Positions 22,913 to 41,335 of a stretch of DNA of 64,000 bases are shown here, one piece after another (positions within the stretch are counted from its first letter, which is position 1; the number at the start of each line of letters is the position of its first letter). The notes below the pieces were generated by a model. It worked only from the letters and a program-made list of their open reading frames with translations. It was not told the DNA's origin and did no database searches. The position numbers and the translations under genes are program-made. This stretch comes from Lepidodermella squamata (lineage: Eukaryota; Gastrotricha): contig JBLDXI010000032.1 of the NCBI GenBank assembly GCA_047495785.1, positions 1,240,001 to 1,304,000 on the forward strand. The letters are read 5' to 3'.

Positions 22913-25886
22913 ATGATCAGCGTTTTAGCTACCGTTTTGATGGTCGTACGTTTCGTATTCAGTCAAGGGATTAATACCACTGATAAATTTGACAATTCGT
23001 CCTCTAAAATAAAGCTTGACAGCCCATTGCCTAACCTGTTGTTCAACATGAAACAACCACTAAGCCGACGGGATAATGTTGAGATAAGAATTCTAGCGAC
23101 AATGTCTTATTCGGGCATTGTTCCGATCGGACCGATCACCTCCATTTCCCACGCTCTCGCCATCGAACGGCTCGAATCGTTGGAAAATTGGCTCCCTGGC
23201 TACAAATTGGTCATTGAGCCCATTGATGATCAAGTAAGAAATTCAGTCTATTGAAATAATTTCTGTTTCTACTTTGTTTGCAGTGTGTCGATTCAGTAGC
23301 AATCGGTACCTTTGTCAATCAAGTGTTGGATGAAGGCGCGGCCAACAGATTTCCACTAGCGATCTTGACAGAATGTAGGGACGTCTCACAAGAAATTACA
23401 GCACTACTGCTCGAACCTAATAACTACTTTGGAGTGAGTTAACTCATTCGTTTTTAATCCAATTCTGATTATTCTTGTCAAAGATTGCCAACTACCAACT
23501 TTATTTGAAGTTTTTCGAAAAGCGAAGCCAGTATTCAAATTTTTACCCTATTGGCGAGCGAGCAGACTACTATTACATTGGATTGGCGAAATTCATCGTG
23601 AAAATGGGATGGTCAAGAGTTGGGGTCATATCAGAAATCGATCCTTACTGGAACTTGGTAAGTTGTTTTACTTTAGGTAGCTTGTGGCCCTGTATTGACA
23701 GTCCCGCGAACTTTTGATGGACAGATGGACCAGTTCCTTTTGGATCACTTTGACGAGCACAATATCTCAGTGGTGTATCTTAGTAAAATAATGGCTGACT
23801 CGCTTGATGAAGCGGTTATTGGGGAAGCCTTCGACAAGTTGAAGCAGAGAGATACAAGGATAATAGTTTCGCAGGGATGGTTAGCTCCAAGTATTGCTTG
23901 TTGGCTGTCAAGGTCTGGCTTGAGCGGGCCTAACTACATAACCTTCACGCTAGCTTGGGCAACGGTCGACGACAAAACTGAACCACCGACTGACATGTGG
24001 CCGTGGTGCACGAAGGAAATGATCGATAAGGTTTATTACAATTTTCTCAACTCATTTCTGTGTTATATTTCTTGTTTTAAAAGGTATATCGGACTGTTTT
24101 TGTGTACTCTGATACAACATTGGGAGACATCTTCGGCAAAGACCTTATGACAGACTTCACCAATTTCACCCAGAACAACGTACATGCTACTTTGAGGGAA
24201 CGAATCGAAGACCCTGAAAAGAACCCGAACTGGTTGTATGGGCCGTGGGGATACTATGACAGAGTCCTAGCTGCTGGGCTCTTGCTCAACGAAACAGAGA
24301 ACTTACTAAGAGGGAAAAATCAAACTTTATCAGACTGGCTTGTTGATACTGATCGATTCAAGACAAGCGGATCTGAGATTATTACTACCATGAAGCAGGC
24401 AGCTCTTCGAATGAAAGGAAGAGGATTGAAAGGTTCTTACCAGTTTGATGGGAAAAAATTGCTGCCCAATGGAACTCAGCCCATTGTTTTCTTCCAGCCA
24501 ACTGCTGTCAAATCCGAATTCGTAAATCTACCCGTTGCATGTTACATGTCATCTCTTAGCGAGCCTTTATTCCTTATTTCGCCCGTTACCTGGCGAACTC
24601 CGAGTGGACAACCTCCAAAGGATGCGACAACAGTGGTTGTAGTTCAACTGCCCATTTTGACCACGGCAGCAAACGCGGCTTTGAAAACCGTTTGCTCACT
24701 GACGCTGATCTTCATCTTTCTATCCGCAATATTGGAATTTCGCGGAAAACGCTTTTCGCCTCGCATTGAACTCAATTTTGGAGCAATAGATTGGGCAGTG
24801 ATAATTGGCGATGTCATAATGCTTGTTCCCATATTTCTTGTTCCTTTCGATATCTCAACGATTCTGAATGGTATCTGCTCTGCAATTATGGTGATGATTT
24901 TCATCGGCTACTCAGTGAGTACTTTTGGTTTGGTTTATGAACTCGAGCTGAGATTCCACGGCCGCCGCCGTGTAAGGAACGCGAATACACCATCTCGTCA
25001 TACAAAAACCACGGAGATGAGGGCAGGATCTTCGCTCAATTACGATGGAGTTTCTCTAGCTGGAACAGTATCAAGCTTGGGTGGCGAATCTCCGATCCTG
25101 GAAGAGAGCGCTTTTCAACGCTTACATGAAGCGCTTGAATTATTAAAAATGTGGATTTTGATGAGATCCAAAGGGACGATAATCGCTGCTTGGGCCATAT
25201 TCCAAGCCGCAATGATCCTGGCCATGGTTGCGATATTTCCTGTAGAGAGTGGCTTCTCTGTGCAAGAAATTTCTTATTCTATCGAAGACGATAGCGTAGC
25301 TTTTCAACGAATGAAGCAAACGTGTTACGTCCTTGAAAGAACTATCTTTCGAAATAGGGACTCGACGATTTTGGCGGGTTTCATTGCATTAACTCAGCTT
25401 GGCCTGATTGCAAGAGGGGTCATCACAGCTGTTCGAATCCAATCGGTAAGTTCTGACTAAATACGTTTCTTGAATTATCGATGCGTCAATCTCTAGAAAC
25501 TGAAAGCAAGATCTGCAGTAGCCAATGCGAATATCGTAGCAGTCGCTAACACTCAGCAGGTAACTTGAAATGAATTTCCTTTACCTATATCGTATTAAGC
25601 GGTACTTCAGAAACCTCAAAGCTTACCGAGCCGATCGAAACTTATTTCCTTAGCAATTGGATGTCAGGTTTCTATAACGATAGCGGCTGCTTTTATTGGA
25701 ATTCTTCGACCGTTCGATGGCGAATATCTACTGATCCTATGCTCATCAGCTGTACTGGTACTAAGCTGGATCAATTTTGGATTCATCATTTTACCCCAAG
25801 TATGTTGCCGCATTAACCTTTAAGACATAGGTATTTATAATCACCTTGAATTTCAGGTTCTATTCGCTTTATTCATTCGCCGCTAA
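22913..25886 (+). CDS. GABA-B-type class C GPCR, tandem copy 2, 864 aa
   Basis: Exons 22913-23233, 23284-23433, 23484-23657, 23725-24030, 24084-25445, 25497-25559, 25611-25799 and 25857-25886, all phase 0. A signal peptide (MISVLATVLMVVRFVFSQG) is followed by a Venus-flytrap domain, again without a Cys-rich domain, and seven helices. The blocks LTECRDVSQEI, ERADYYYIGLAKF, TRIIVSQGW and WRTPSGQPPKD align with the other two copies. The exon at 25497-25559 encodes 21 residues in the third intracellular loop and has no counterpart in copies 1 and 3. The last exon encodes only nine residues, so almost nothing follows TM7 and the usual GABA-B coiled coil is missing. The TM3-TM4 loop is about 80 residues. 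The upstream in-frame Met at 22751 is less likely because it would bury the signal peptide. Confidence 0.85.
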
Positions 25887-26746
25887 AATTCAAGCTTGCC
25901 GGTCATCAAGAATATGTACTATGATGACCCAATACAAGAGTATGGGAATTTTTTACTTTTAGGATATATGATGTTGCATATCGTGATCTATTTACTGAAT
26001 TAAAATGCGAACTTCGAAGTAATCGGTTGATATTTTGATGAAACATCGAAGCAAGCGAAGTAGAAAATAGATGTCTTACTCCTGAATTCAGTTTTCAATA
26101 ATTGAGTCTGAAAAAGGTTTAACAAGAGATATGCGAGGGCAGCTATACGCATAGCTTTACTTCCAATCAAATTGAGGAAAATTCAGTTGAGAAAAGAATC
26201 GATGCAATTTTCAAATAAATCATGATAAGGCGCGGGCGGCTGTCGGCGTTCTATGTGCTCCATTTATTTTGTTTGTCGAAACACAGATAACTTAGCCGAT
26301 GAGCTCCTTCCTTGCAATATTATTCTTGTACCTTTTTCTATTTTCATGAGCGAACCCTTTTATGTTCTCAGGATGAGTTAAACAATATCCGAGAGCAGTC
26401 TGGAAAAAATGAATAACAGGAAATTATGAACTAAAATTTGACCATAGCTAGTGATTATAGTTAGAGAAGCTTGGAAAAGATCATTTTTTGTTAATGAATG
26501 CGTGACAGACGCATGACTGCAGTTCGACCTGATCAAACACGCTAGACTTAGCTATTGGCAGCTGGTTTAACTATTGGCGAGCGACAAAAGCCTTCAGGAA
26601 TAGTCATAAAATTAGCTATATTACTGATTCTGCACATGATTTGACACCTCCGTGTGATCAGAGACGAAACGAAAAGAACACGATACTAAGGCGGGCATGC
26701 CAATATTGTCAATCCAAATTATTTTATAGAAGTTCAAAAAACGACG
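25887..26746. other. spacer between receptor copies 2 and 3
   Basis: 860 bases with no supported exon. It presumably holds the copy 2 3' UTR and the copy 3 promoter. No clear repeat or TATA box was identified. Confidence 0.35.
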
Positions 26747-29587
26747 ATGTTTCGGAAAATTCTAATTACTCTGCTGGCTCTAAGCGTTGCCGTTTCGCTA
26801 CAGGATAATGAAACCTTGGTTACCGGGAAGCTCAAGTTGGACAGTCCCCTTCCTGAAATCTTAACAGGCTATGACAACAAAACGGACGACAATCGAACAG
26901 AGATTCGTATTATCGTGACAATGTCCTACTCTGGCTTGGTGCCAATCGGAGCTGTAGTCTCAGAAGCCCTTCAAGCGGCCCTGGAGCGCCTACGATCGAC
27001 AGGAAATTGGCTGCCAAACTATCGCGTAGTGGTCGAAACAATCGATGATCAATGCGACGATGCAATAGCCATAAACGAACTGGTTGACCGACTTCGAGAT
27101 AACGAAGCTGTGCCGAATCGCTTTCCGATTACTCTGCTCACGGAGTGTCGAGATGTTTCGCAACAGATTACTTCTATGGTGATACAACCGTTCAACTTCA
27201 TTGGGGTAATATCATCACGTTTAGATGGGTGTTACATTACTCTTCGCTTTTTTTAGATTTCCAACTACCAGCTTTACCTGCGATATTTCGAGAATCCGGA
27301 AAAATATCCGAATTTTTACCCGATTGGAGAGAGGGCTGACTACTACTACATCGCTCTGGCGAAATTTATACGTAAATTAGGCTGGACTAGGGTTGGAGTT
27401 GTCTCGGAATACGATCCCTATTGGAATCTCGTAAGCCCTATACTCAATTTCTCATCTAACTAAATAAATCCTTTCAATTTTAAGATGGATGATTTCATGT
27501 TCGACCACTTCGACAATCATAACATCACAATCGTCTACCTGAGTAAAATCATGTCAGGATCGACCGACGAAGATGAAATGGCCTCTGCAATGGAAGACTT
27601 GAAAACAAGAGACGTTCGAATTATTGTTTCACAAGCTTGGATTTCAGCTACCGTCGCCTGCTGGCTCTATAAATCTGGGTTGACAGGGCCCAACTACGTC
27701 ATCATCATGATAGGATGGGCTACGATCGACAACACCGTTCAGCCACCTAAAGATACTTGGCCGTGGTGCACTATGGAAATGCTGAGAGAAGTAAGCTAGC
27801 TAAATCAAGCCAACCCTGTTAAGCATTAAGTCTTTAAATAGGTGTCTAAAAGCATCTTCACCTACTCAGACACAACAATGGGGGATATCTTGGGGTACAA
27901 TGAAGCTAGGGACTCGACAAATTTCCCGCCAAGTGGTCTCATCCAGGCTATGAATGATCGAATTGATCATCCTGAAATGAGCCCAGGCTGGCTGTACGCA
28001 CCCTGGTGTTACTACGACCGCGTTCTTGCTATGGGGCTCCTCCTTAATGAAACTGAAACACTTCTCAACGCTCGAAACCAAACTCTATCAGACTGGACTG
28101 TAGGGACGGACAATTTCGCTGAGAATGGAAGTCAAATCGTTAGTATAATGCAATCAGCTATGCTGAGAATGAAAGGGATTGGGATGAAAGGCGATTTTCA
28201 GTTTGATGCTCATACCTCACTTCCAAACGGTACACAACCCATTCTGTTTTTCGAGAGTATCTACGAGGGCGATGAACTTAAAATGCTGCCAGCAGCTTAC
28301 TTCATGTCATCTCGAAAGGACCCGCTGGTTTTAATGAACACTCTGAAATGGAGAACATTCAGCGGCGAACCTCCGAAAGATTCTTTGACTGTGATTCAAG
28401 TAAATGCACCATTGTTAACAACGGCAGAAGATGCAACCTTGAAATCAGCTGCATCGATAACTTTGCTCATAATAGTCCTCTCACCTGTTTTGAACTCCCT
28501 GCCATATCTCTCTTCTCTGAATTCTCATTCTGCCATGGATGTTTCTGATAACTCGATCCTAATCGGCAGCTCTTCAATGCTGCTTTTGATTTTCCTATCT
28601 CCATCTAATCTAACATCTTCACTGGCGATACACTGCTCTTGCATGGCTATTTTCGCGTTCGCTGGGTACATTTTGAGCAGCTTCTCCTTACTTGTGAGTA
28701 CAGAGCGGCGTTTCAAGGATGAAATCAGCATTCAGCTGATAATGTTTCAATCATCAACCTCCCTCAGCCTGTTCAAGGCCCGGCAAAGTTTAGCGCCAAC
28801 TCTCAGCCGACCAAGCATTGCAGCTATCCCGCGTCCTAGAAAAGTCTCAAACTACGTGGTCATTCGAGTCTCGGAGACTTTCATCGACAAAATAGCGGAG
28901 TGGCTCGATAGAAAGTCCACCTTGAGTGTTATCTACACATGGTCCGCGCTTCTAGCCGGGTTGGGCATAGCAATCCTAATCATCTCTCCGATTGAGACAC
29001 AGGTGGTCACTCTCGGCTATGATATATCGAAGCTAGATGATAGCTTGGCCTTTGAAAGAAAACGGTTAGAATGCTCTGTTGTTGAAGCATCCTTATTTGG
29101 CAGTCAGGTTACAACCGTCCTAACTTGTTTAATTGCTGTCTCTCAAATCATGGTCCTGTTACGCGGAGTCTTCATGGCTAGCAAGGTCCTTTCGGTGAGT
29201 TCATTCTAAAATATGGAAGAGACAACAACTTCACATTTTGTATTTCAGAAATCAAAGAATAGCATTATTTCTGGAGGATTGAAGCGGGCCTCAGTCGCGA
29301 TAATAAGCCAATTTTCACTCACAGTTGCGGCTGTTTTCATCGGAGTCTTGAACCCTTCAAATAGCGAGTATCTTCTCATCCTTTCCTCGGCCATTATTCT
29401 CGCGTTAACATGGATCAATCTCGGCTTGATTATCCTGCCTAAAGTCGGGGCAATATTTCGTAAAGAACAGCTTATCAGCGATCGAGCATCTCTGGAACGA
29501 AAAAGCAGCGCCGGATTGAGGATCGAAAGACGGCCGTCAGCTGTTCAAATTCCTTCAAGGAACAGTTTCCTACATCCCAACAACTAG
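26747..29587 (+). CDS. GABA-B-type class C GPCR, tandem copy 3, 876 aa
   Basis: Exons 26747-27205, 27257-27430, 27485-27790, 27842-29194 and 29249-29587, all phase 0. A signal peptide (MFRKILITLLALSVAVSLQ) leads into the Venus-flytrap domain, with LLTECRDVSQQI, ERADYYYIALAKFIRKLGW and VRIIVSQAW, then seven helices. The conserved class C disulfide pair is visible: Cys at the top of TM3 (IHCSC) and in the second extracellular loop (RLECSVVEA). The DDQ|CDD intron of copies 1 and 2 is absent here, as is the last intron after TM7. The tail after TM7 is about 45 residues, basic and Ser-rich, without heptads. The TM3-TM4 loop is long, as in its sisters. The ligand and any dimer partner are unknown; the three copies could pair with each other. 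Confidence 0.85.
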
Positions 29588-29945
29588 AATCGACTCAATT
29601 AACAATTTTCCTTGTATTTCAAACATGAGACAAAAACGATGATTAAATAATAAATTGGTAGGAAAAATTGCACATAAAAAATCCTTTCAAAAAGCGTTTT
29701 TTTGACAATATAATACTGACGGTTGATTGGCAAGTTTGTTTTTGTGTACAAGTGTTGACTCGGAATAGGCCAATAGGCGACAATAAAGAAAGCGTTTTAC
29801 GATAGTATAATAATAATGATTGATAATAATAATTCTCACCGCGGAATAAATTATGATCGAAAAAAAATTTGCGCATAGCAAGGTACAACAATACTCGTGG
29901 AATATCATCATATTATCTTTGACTTCTCAGCTTGAGTTTTTAGCG
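29588..29945. other. convergent 3' ends of receptor copy 3 and homeobox gene
   Basis: About 360 AT-rich bases between the copy 3 stop and the homeobox stop on the opposite strand. The TAAATAATAAA region near 29641 may serve as a polyadenylation signal for copy 3. No gene is seen. Confidence 0.35.
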
Positions 29946-38168
<8,223 letters not shown>

Positions 38169-39119
38169 TGTCGTATCGCAATGAGCAATTTCCTCCAATT
38201 GACGATAGAGATATCTCTATTAGCAATTGCTTAAAGGGGGCCTCCTTTGAGCAAATTAATAAATTGTCAATAAATTATTGCCGATTGAGATATCTCTTAG
38301 AGCAATAACACATAATGTCGACGTTTATTAACGAAATATTAAAAATAAATCATTCTATTCACATCTTCTTCATTTTCATTACTCAAACTCATCGATAGAT
38401 GTCGAAAAACACATCAACTACTTGTTTTCGCAAAAATTAGTTTTTGAGCATAAACAGGAAGGACCACATTTCATAGGCTGCAGGACCTTGCCAACTTTCC
38501 AGTTACGACATGCGCAACGTTTTGTTGTTGACTTGCACCCAGACTTGCAACGGCACCCTTCAGCTTCGTCCTCCTTAAAAAAGCTTAAAAAAGGCTACTA
38601 CGGCGCTATATCCTGCGTGGCTATTCTCGGTGTGGTACTTCTTTGCACGTTCCAAGAAGGTGTCCATCGCCAGGACATGCCAATTTTCGGCTTGTTTTTG
38701 TTCGGCTTCTCGGTAATTCAGTTTACCGCCAACAACGCAAAACAAATGCCGCAGGTTGTGCTTGCGATCGGCTGTAACACCATCAACCTTTCCACTTTCA
38801 CTACAGGCTTTGATGAACAGCTCCATCTCCGCTAAATCTTTGGGCAATAAAGCTTTAGGCATTATAATATGGGTCTCTGATTTAAACTACTTTGATAAAT
38901 GTTTTCTAAATTTTCTTGTATTAAAAACTTATAAAAACCTAAACGCGTGTCTCCTAAACGGCACGTGTCGTAGTAAAATTATTGCTCAATGAGATATCTC
39001 TATAAACCACTATTTATTGCCATAGAGATATCTCTTTAGGCTATGCAGCTATCTTGGGCAGATCGGGGTTAGAGATATCTCTATCGGCAATTGGAAGAAT
39101 TGCTCATTGCGATACGACA
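38169..39119. mobile_element. terminal-inverted-repeat DNA transposon, about 950 bp
   Basis: The two ends form inverted repeats of about 50 bases: TGTCGTATCGCAATGAGCAA at 38169 and its reverse complement ending at 39119. They differ by one indel and a few bases. The flanks show TATA or TA on both sides, compatible with a TA-type or TATA-type target duplication. Inside, the palindrome GAGATATCTC occurs five times, at about 38208, 38287, 38991, 39025 and 39072, always in the outer parts of the element. A minus-strand frame (38862-38575, 95 codons) and a CXC-like Cys pattern next to it are the only coding traces. The element is too small for a complete transposase, so it is probably non-autonomous or internally deleted. 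Confidence 0.8.
38461..38862 (-). pseudogene. transposon coding remnant with a CXC-like cysteine motif
   Basis: A 95-codon frame runs from 38862 to 38575. Just beyond it, in another frame, about 38571-38461 encodes GCRCKSGCKSTTKRCACRN. The C-x-C-x3-C-x6-C-x-C spacing resembles the tesmin/TSO1 CXC zinc-binding motif. The two parts are separated by A/T homopolymers, so a frameshift or a very short intron is needed to join them. It lies wholly inside the inverted-repeat element and was probably part of an element-encoded DNA-binding protein. The family match is from memory of motif spacing only. Confidence 0.35.
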
Positions 39120-39540
39120 TATATTATACTAAAACAACAGCAAATAATAGTACAATAGATATGAATGTAGAAAAATATTACTTTTACCAGTGGTGATCAC
39201 GCGCCGCGCTTGAATTGCGCTGCCTTAAATCCTATTATTGCCTAGTCACTTTTTGCGGCGCGTGAGTGATAGCGAGCGCGGCTAATCACTGAGTTGTGTT
39301 CATTATCACTTGAGCGTTCAGTCGAAAACTTTTATCATACCTAAAACCAGGTACCGCGCCTACATCACAACAACTGCTAGACACGCGTTTCGCTTTTTGC
39401 ACCTGGTTAACACTCGAGAAAAAGATGTCTAGTACCAACTACCACTCGTATTTTGGCCCACCCTAAACAACGGTAAACAACGGTGACCCGAATTAAATTG
39501 CTCACTGCGTAAAAACGTGTCGTCGCAGTACCTAGTAGTA

Positions 39541-39563
39541 GTAATAATAATAATAATAATAAT
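39541..39563. repeat. (AAT)n microsatellite
   Basis: About seven tandem AAT/TAA trinucleotides in non-coding DNA. Similar shorter runs recur through 40-46 kb. Confidence 0.8.
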
Positions 39564-41321
39564 GATTGTCAATTGTCAATTGTCATCTTTCATCTCAGCA
39601 CACACCGTGTTATCTCAGGGCTCAGACACGTCACCCGGGTTTTCGGGAGCGGGGATAAAACGTGGCGAGCGTTTCCTGTTTGTGCTTTTCGAGAGATATG
39701 TCTGGGGTCGTTGTTATTACCTACTACTACTACTACGTATGGCTATGTACGGTAAATAAATGCGAGCGCGATGAACGGCAGTAATAAATATTGCGCGCAC
39801 CCTGTGTCACTTGATAGTAATAATAACTCGCCTCCTCTCTCTTGTATCCCCGCCCCCTCGGCGGCAGCACGTTGCCACTTTTATAGCTAAAACCGGGCCA
39901 ACTCCATCTCCTCCAACCGGCCACTTGTTGTTTTATTACATTCCTGCTTCATCTTTTTTAGCGTAGTATATGACCACCTCCTCGCCTTTATTGTCCGCCT
40001 TCGACGGAATAAAGATATCAATGCGATGTGAAGAGCGCGCGCGGCAAAGTGCGCCGCTTTTTCATAGTGCGCGCTCATCTCTTGATTTTTTATTTCAAGA
40101 TATAACCCTCTGACAAGTGTCATGCGAGATGGGGCAACTACTTGATCATTAACTCAACACCTTGGTCGAGTGAATAAAAAACGCACCGCGAACAAGTGCG
40201 CGCGCGTAATATATTTTAAGGTGGACTTTTCGAAAAATCGGCCCTACACATGTAATTGTATTCTTATAAACCCGTGCGTGTGCGATATTGACAAATATTG
40301 GAGATGAAATTAGGGTGTTGTGTCACCCTGGGTCATCCCTCTCCGAGGTAACGTGTTCGCACTTACTCACACGCGTTGTCAACTTGTCGTCGAACGGCGA
40401 TCTTCTCATTATCTTTGTTGTCTTATCGCAGGGTGTCTTGTGGTCACACCATCTCGAGTCGCACAGGAAGAAATAGAGTACTCATAGGTGGGGCGTAACG
40501 GCTTTTATCCCGAGTACCCTATAGCAATTAATTTCTCGATTCGCGTATGTTAACTTACGATTAGCTTGTAAATAAGACGATATTATTGCGGAAAAATCTA
40601 ATATTAATCCTCCTCGAAAGCTTTCACGATTTTTTTTAATACTTTTCATCTTAATCCCTCGATTTTTTTATTTCGCCATATAAATATTTTCCTATTCATC
40701 GATAAGTATTTTCGTCTCAAGCTTTCCCCGCAAAGTTTTGAGGTTGTTATTGAATAATTAAGACAAAATTTGTCTCGTTTATAGCCGATATTGAGCCATT
40801 TTTATGCATTATACAAGGTGTTTATCGACGCCCCGTCAAAGTAGTTTACAAAAATAACAATAATAATCGCGATTTTGCATTGTTTGGTACAGGTCCGTCT
40901 TTAAGGCGCATCGCAATTTGAGGACACGTCGCGTCCTATTTAGCCATAGATACATGAAATATTTACACCTGTGCTATAGCTATTTTATTATTCGAAAAAC
41001 ACTTGAAACACAGCGCACCCCCAGCCGGGTTTTGCCAGGCTGCTCGCCGTTTAAAACCCGGATGCGTTTAATAACAAAACGCTGCTCAGCGTCAACAATC
41101 ATAAAATTATAATAATAACAATAACAAATCGCACACGCGCGACTAATATACAGTTATAGATATTACACCTAGATGTATTATATGTATATATGTGGGAAAA
41201 CGTCGCCCTGTTTTATTGTAATATCGGCCGAACCGGGGCTTTATTTATTTTTAAAATTCCAATAATGCGTTTTGTTTGTCGCGCCGCGTGACGCGCGTAA
41301 ATAACTGCGCTTTATTCGAAA

Positions 41322-41335
41322 CGCGCGCGCGCGCC
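41322..41335. repeat. (CG)n tract, one of about ten in the window
   Basis: A run of alternating C and G of about 14 bases. Similar tracts lie near 4385, 4471, 12650, 32157, 37889, 44302, 45125, 46331 and 46851, all outside coding exons. Such tracts are known to favour Z-DNA in vitro; a role here is only inferred. Confidence 0.8.
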
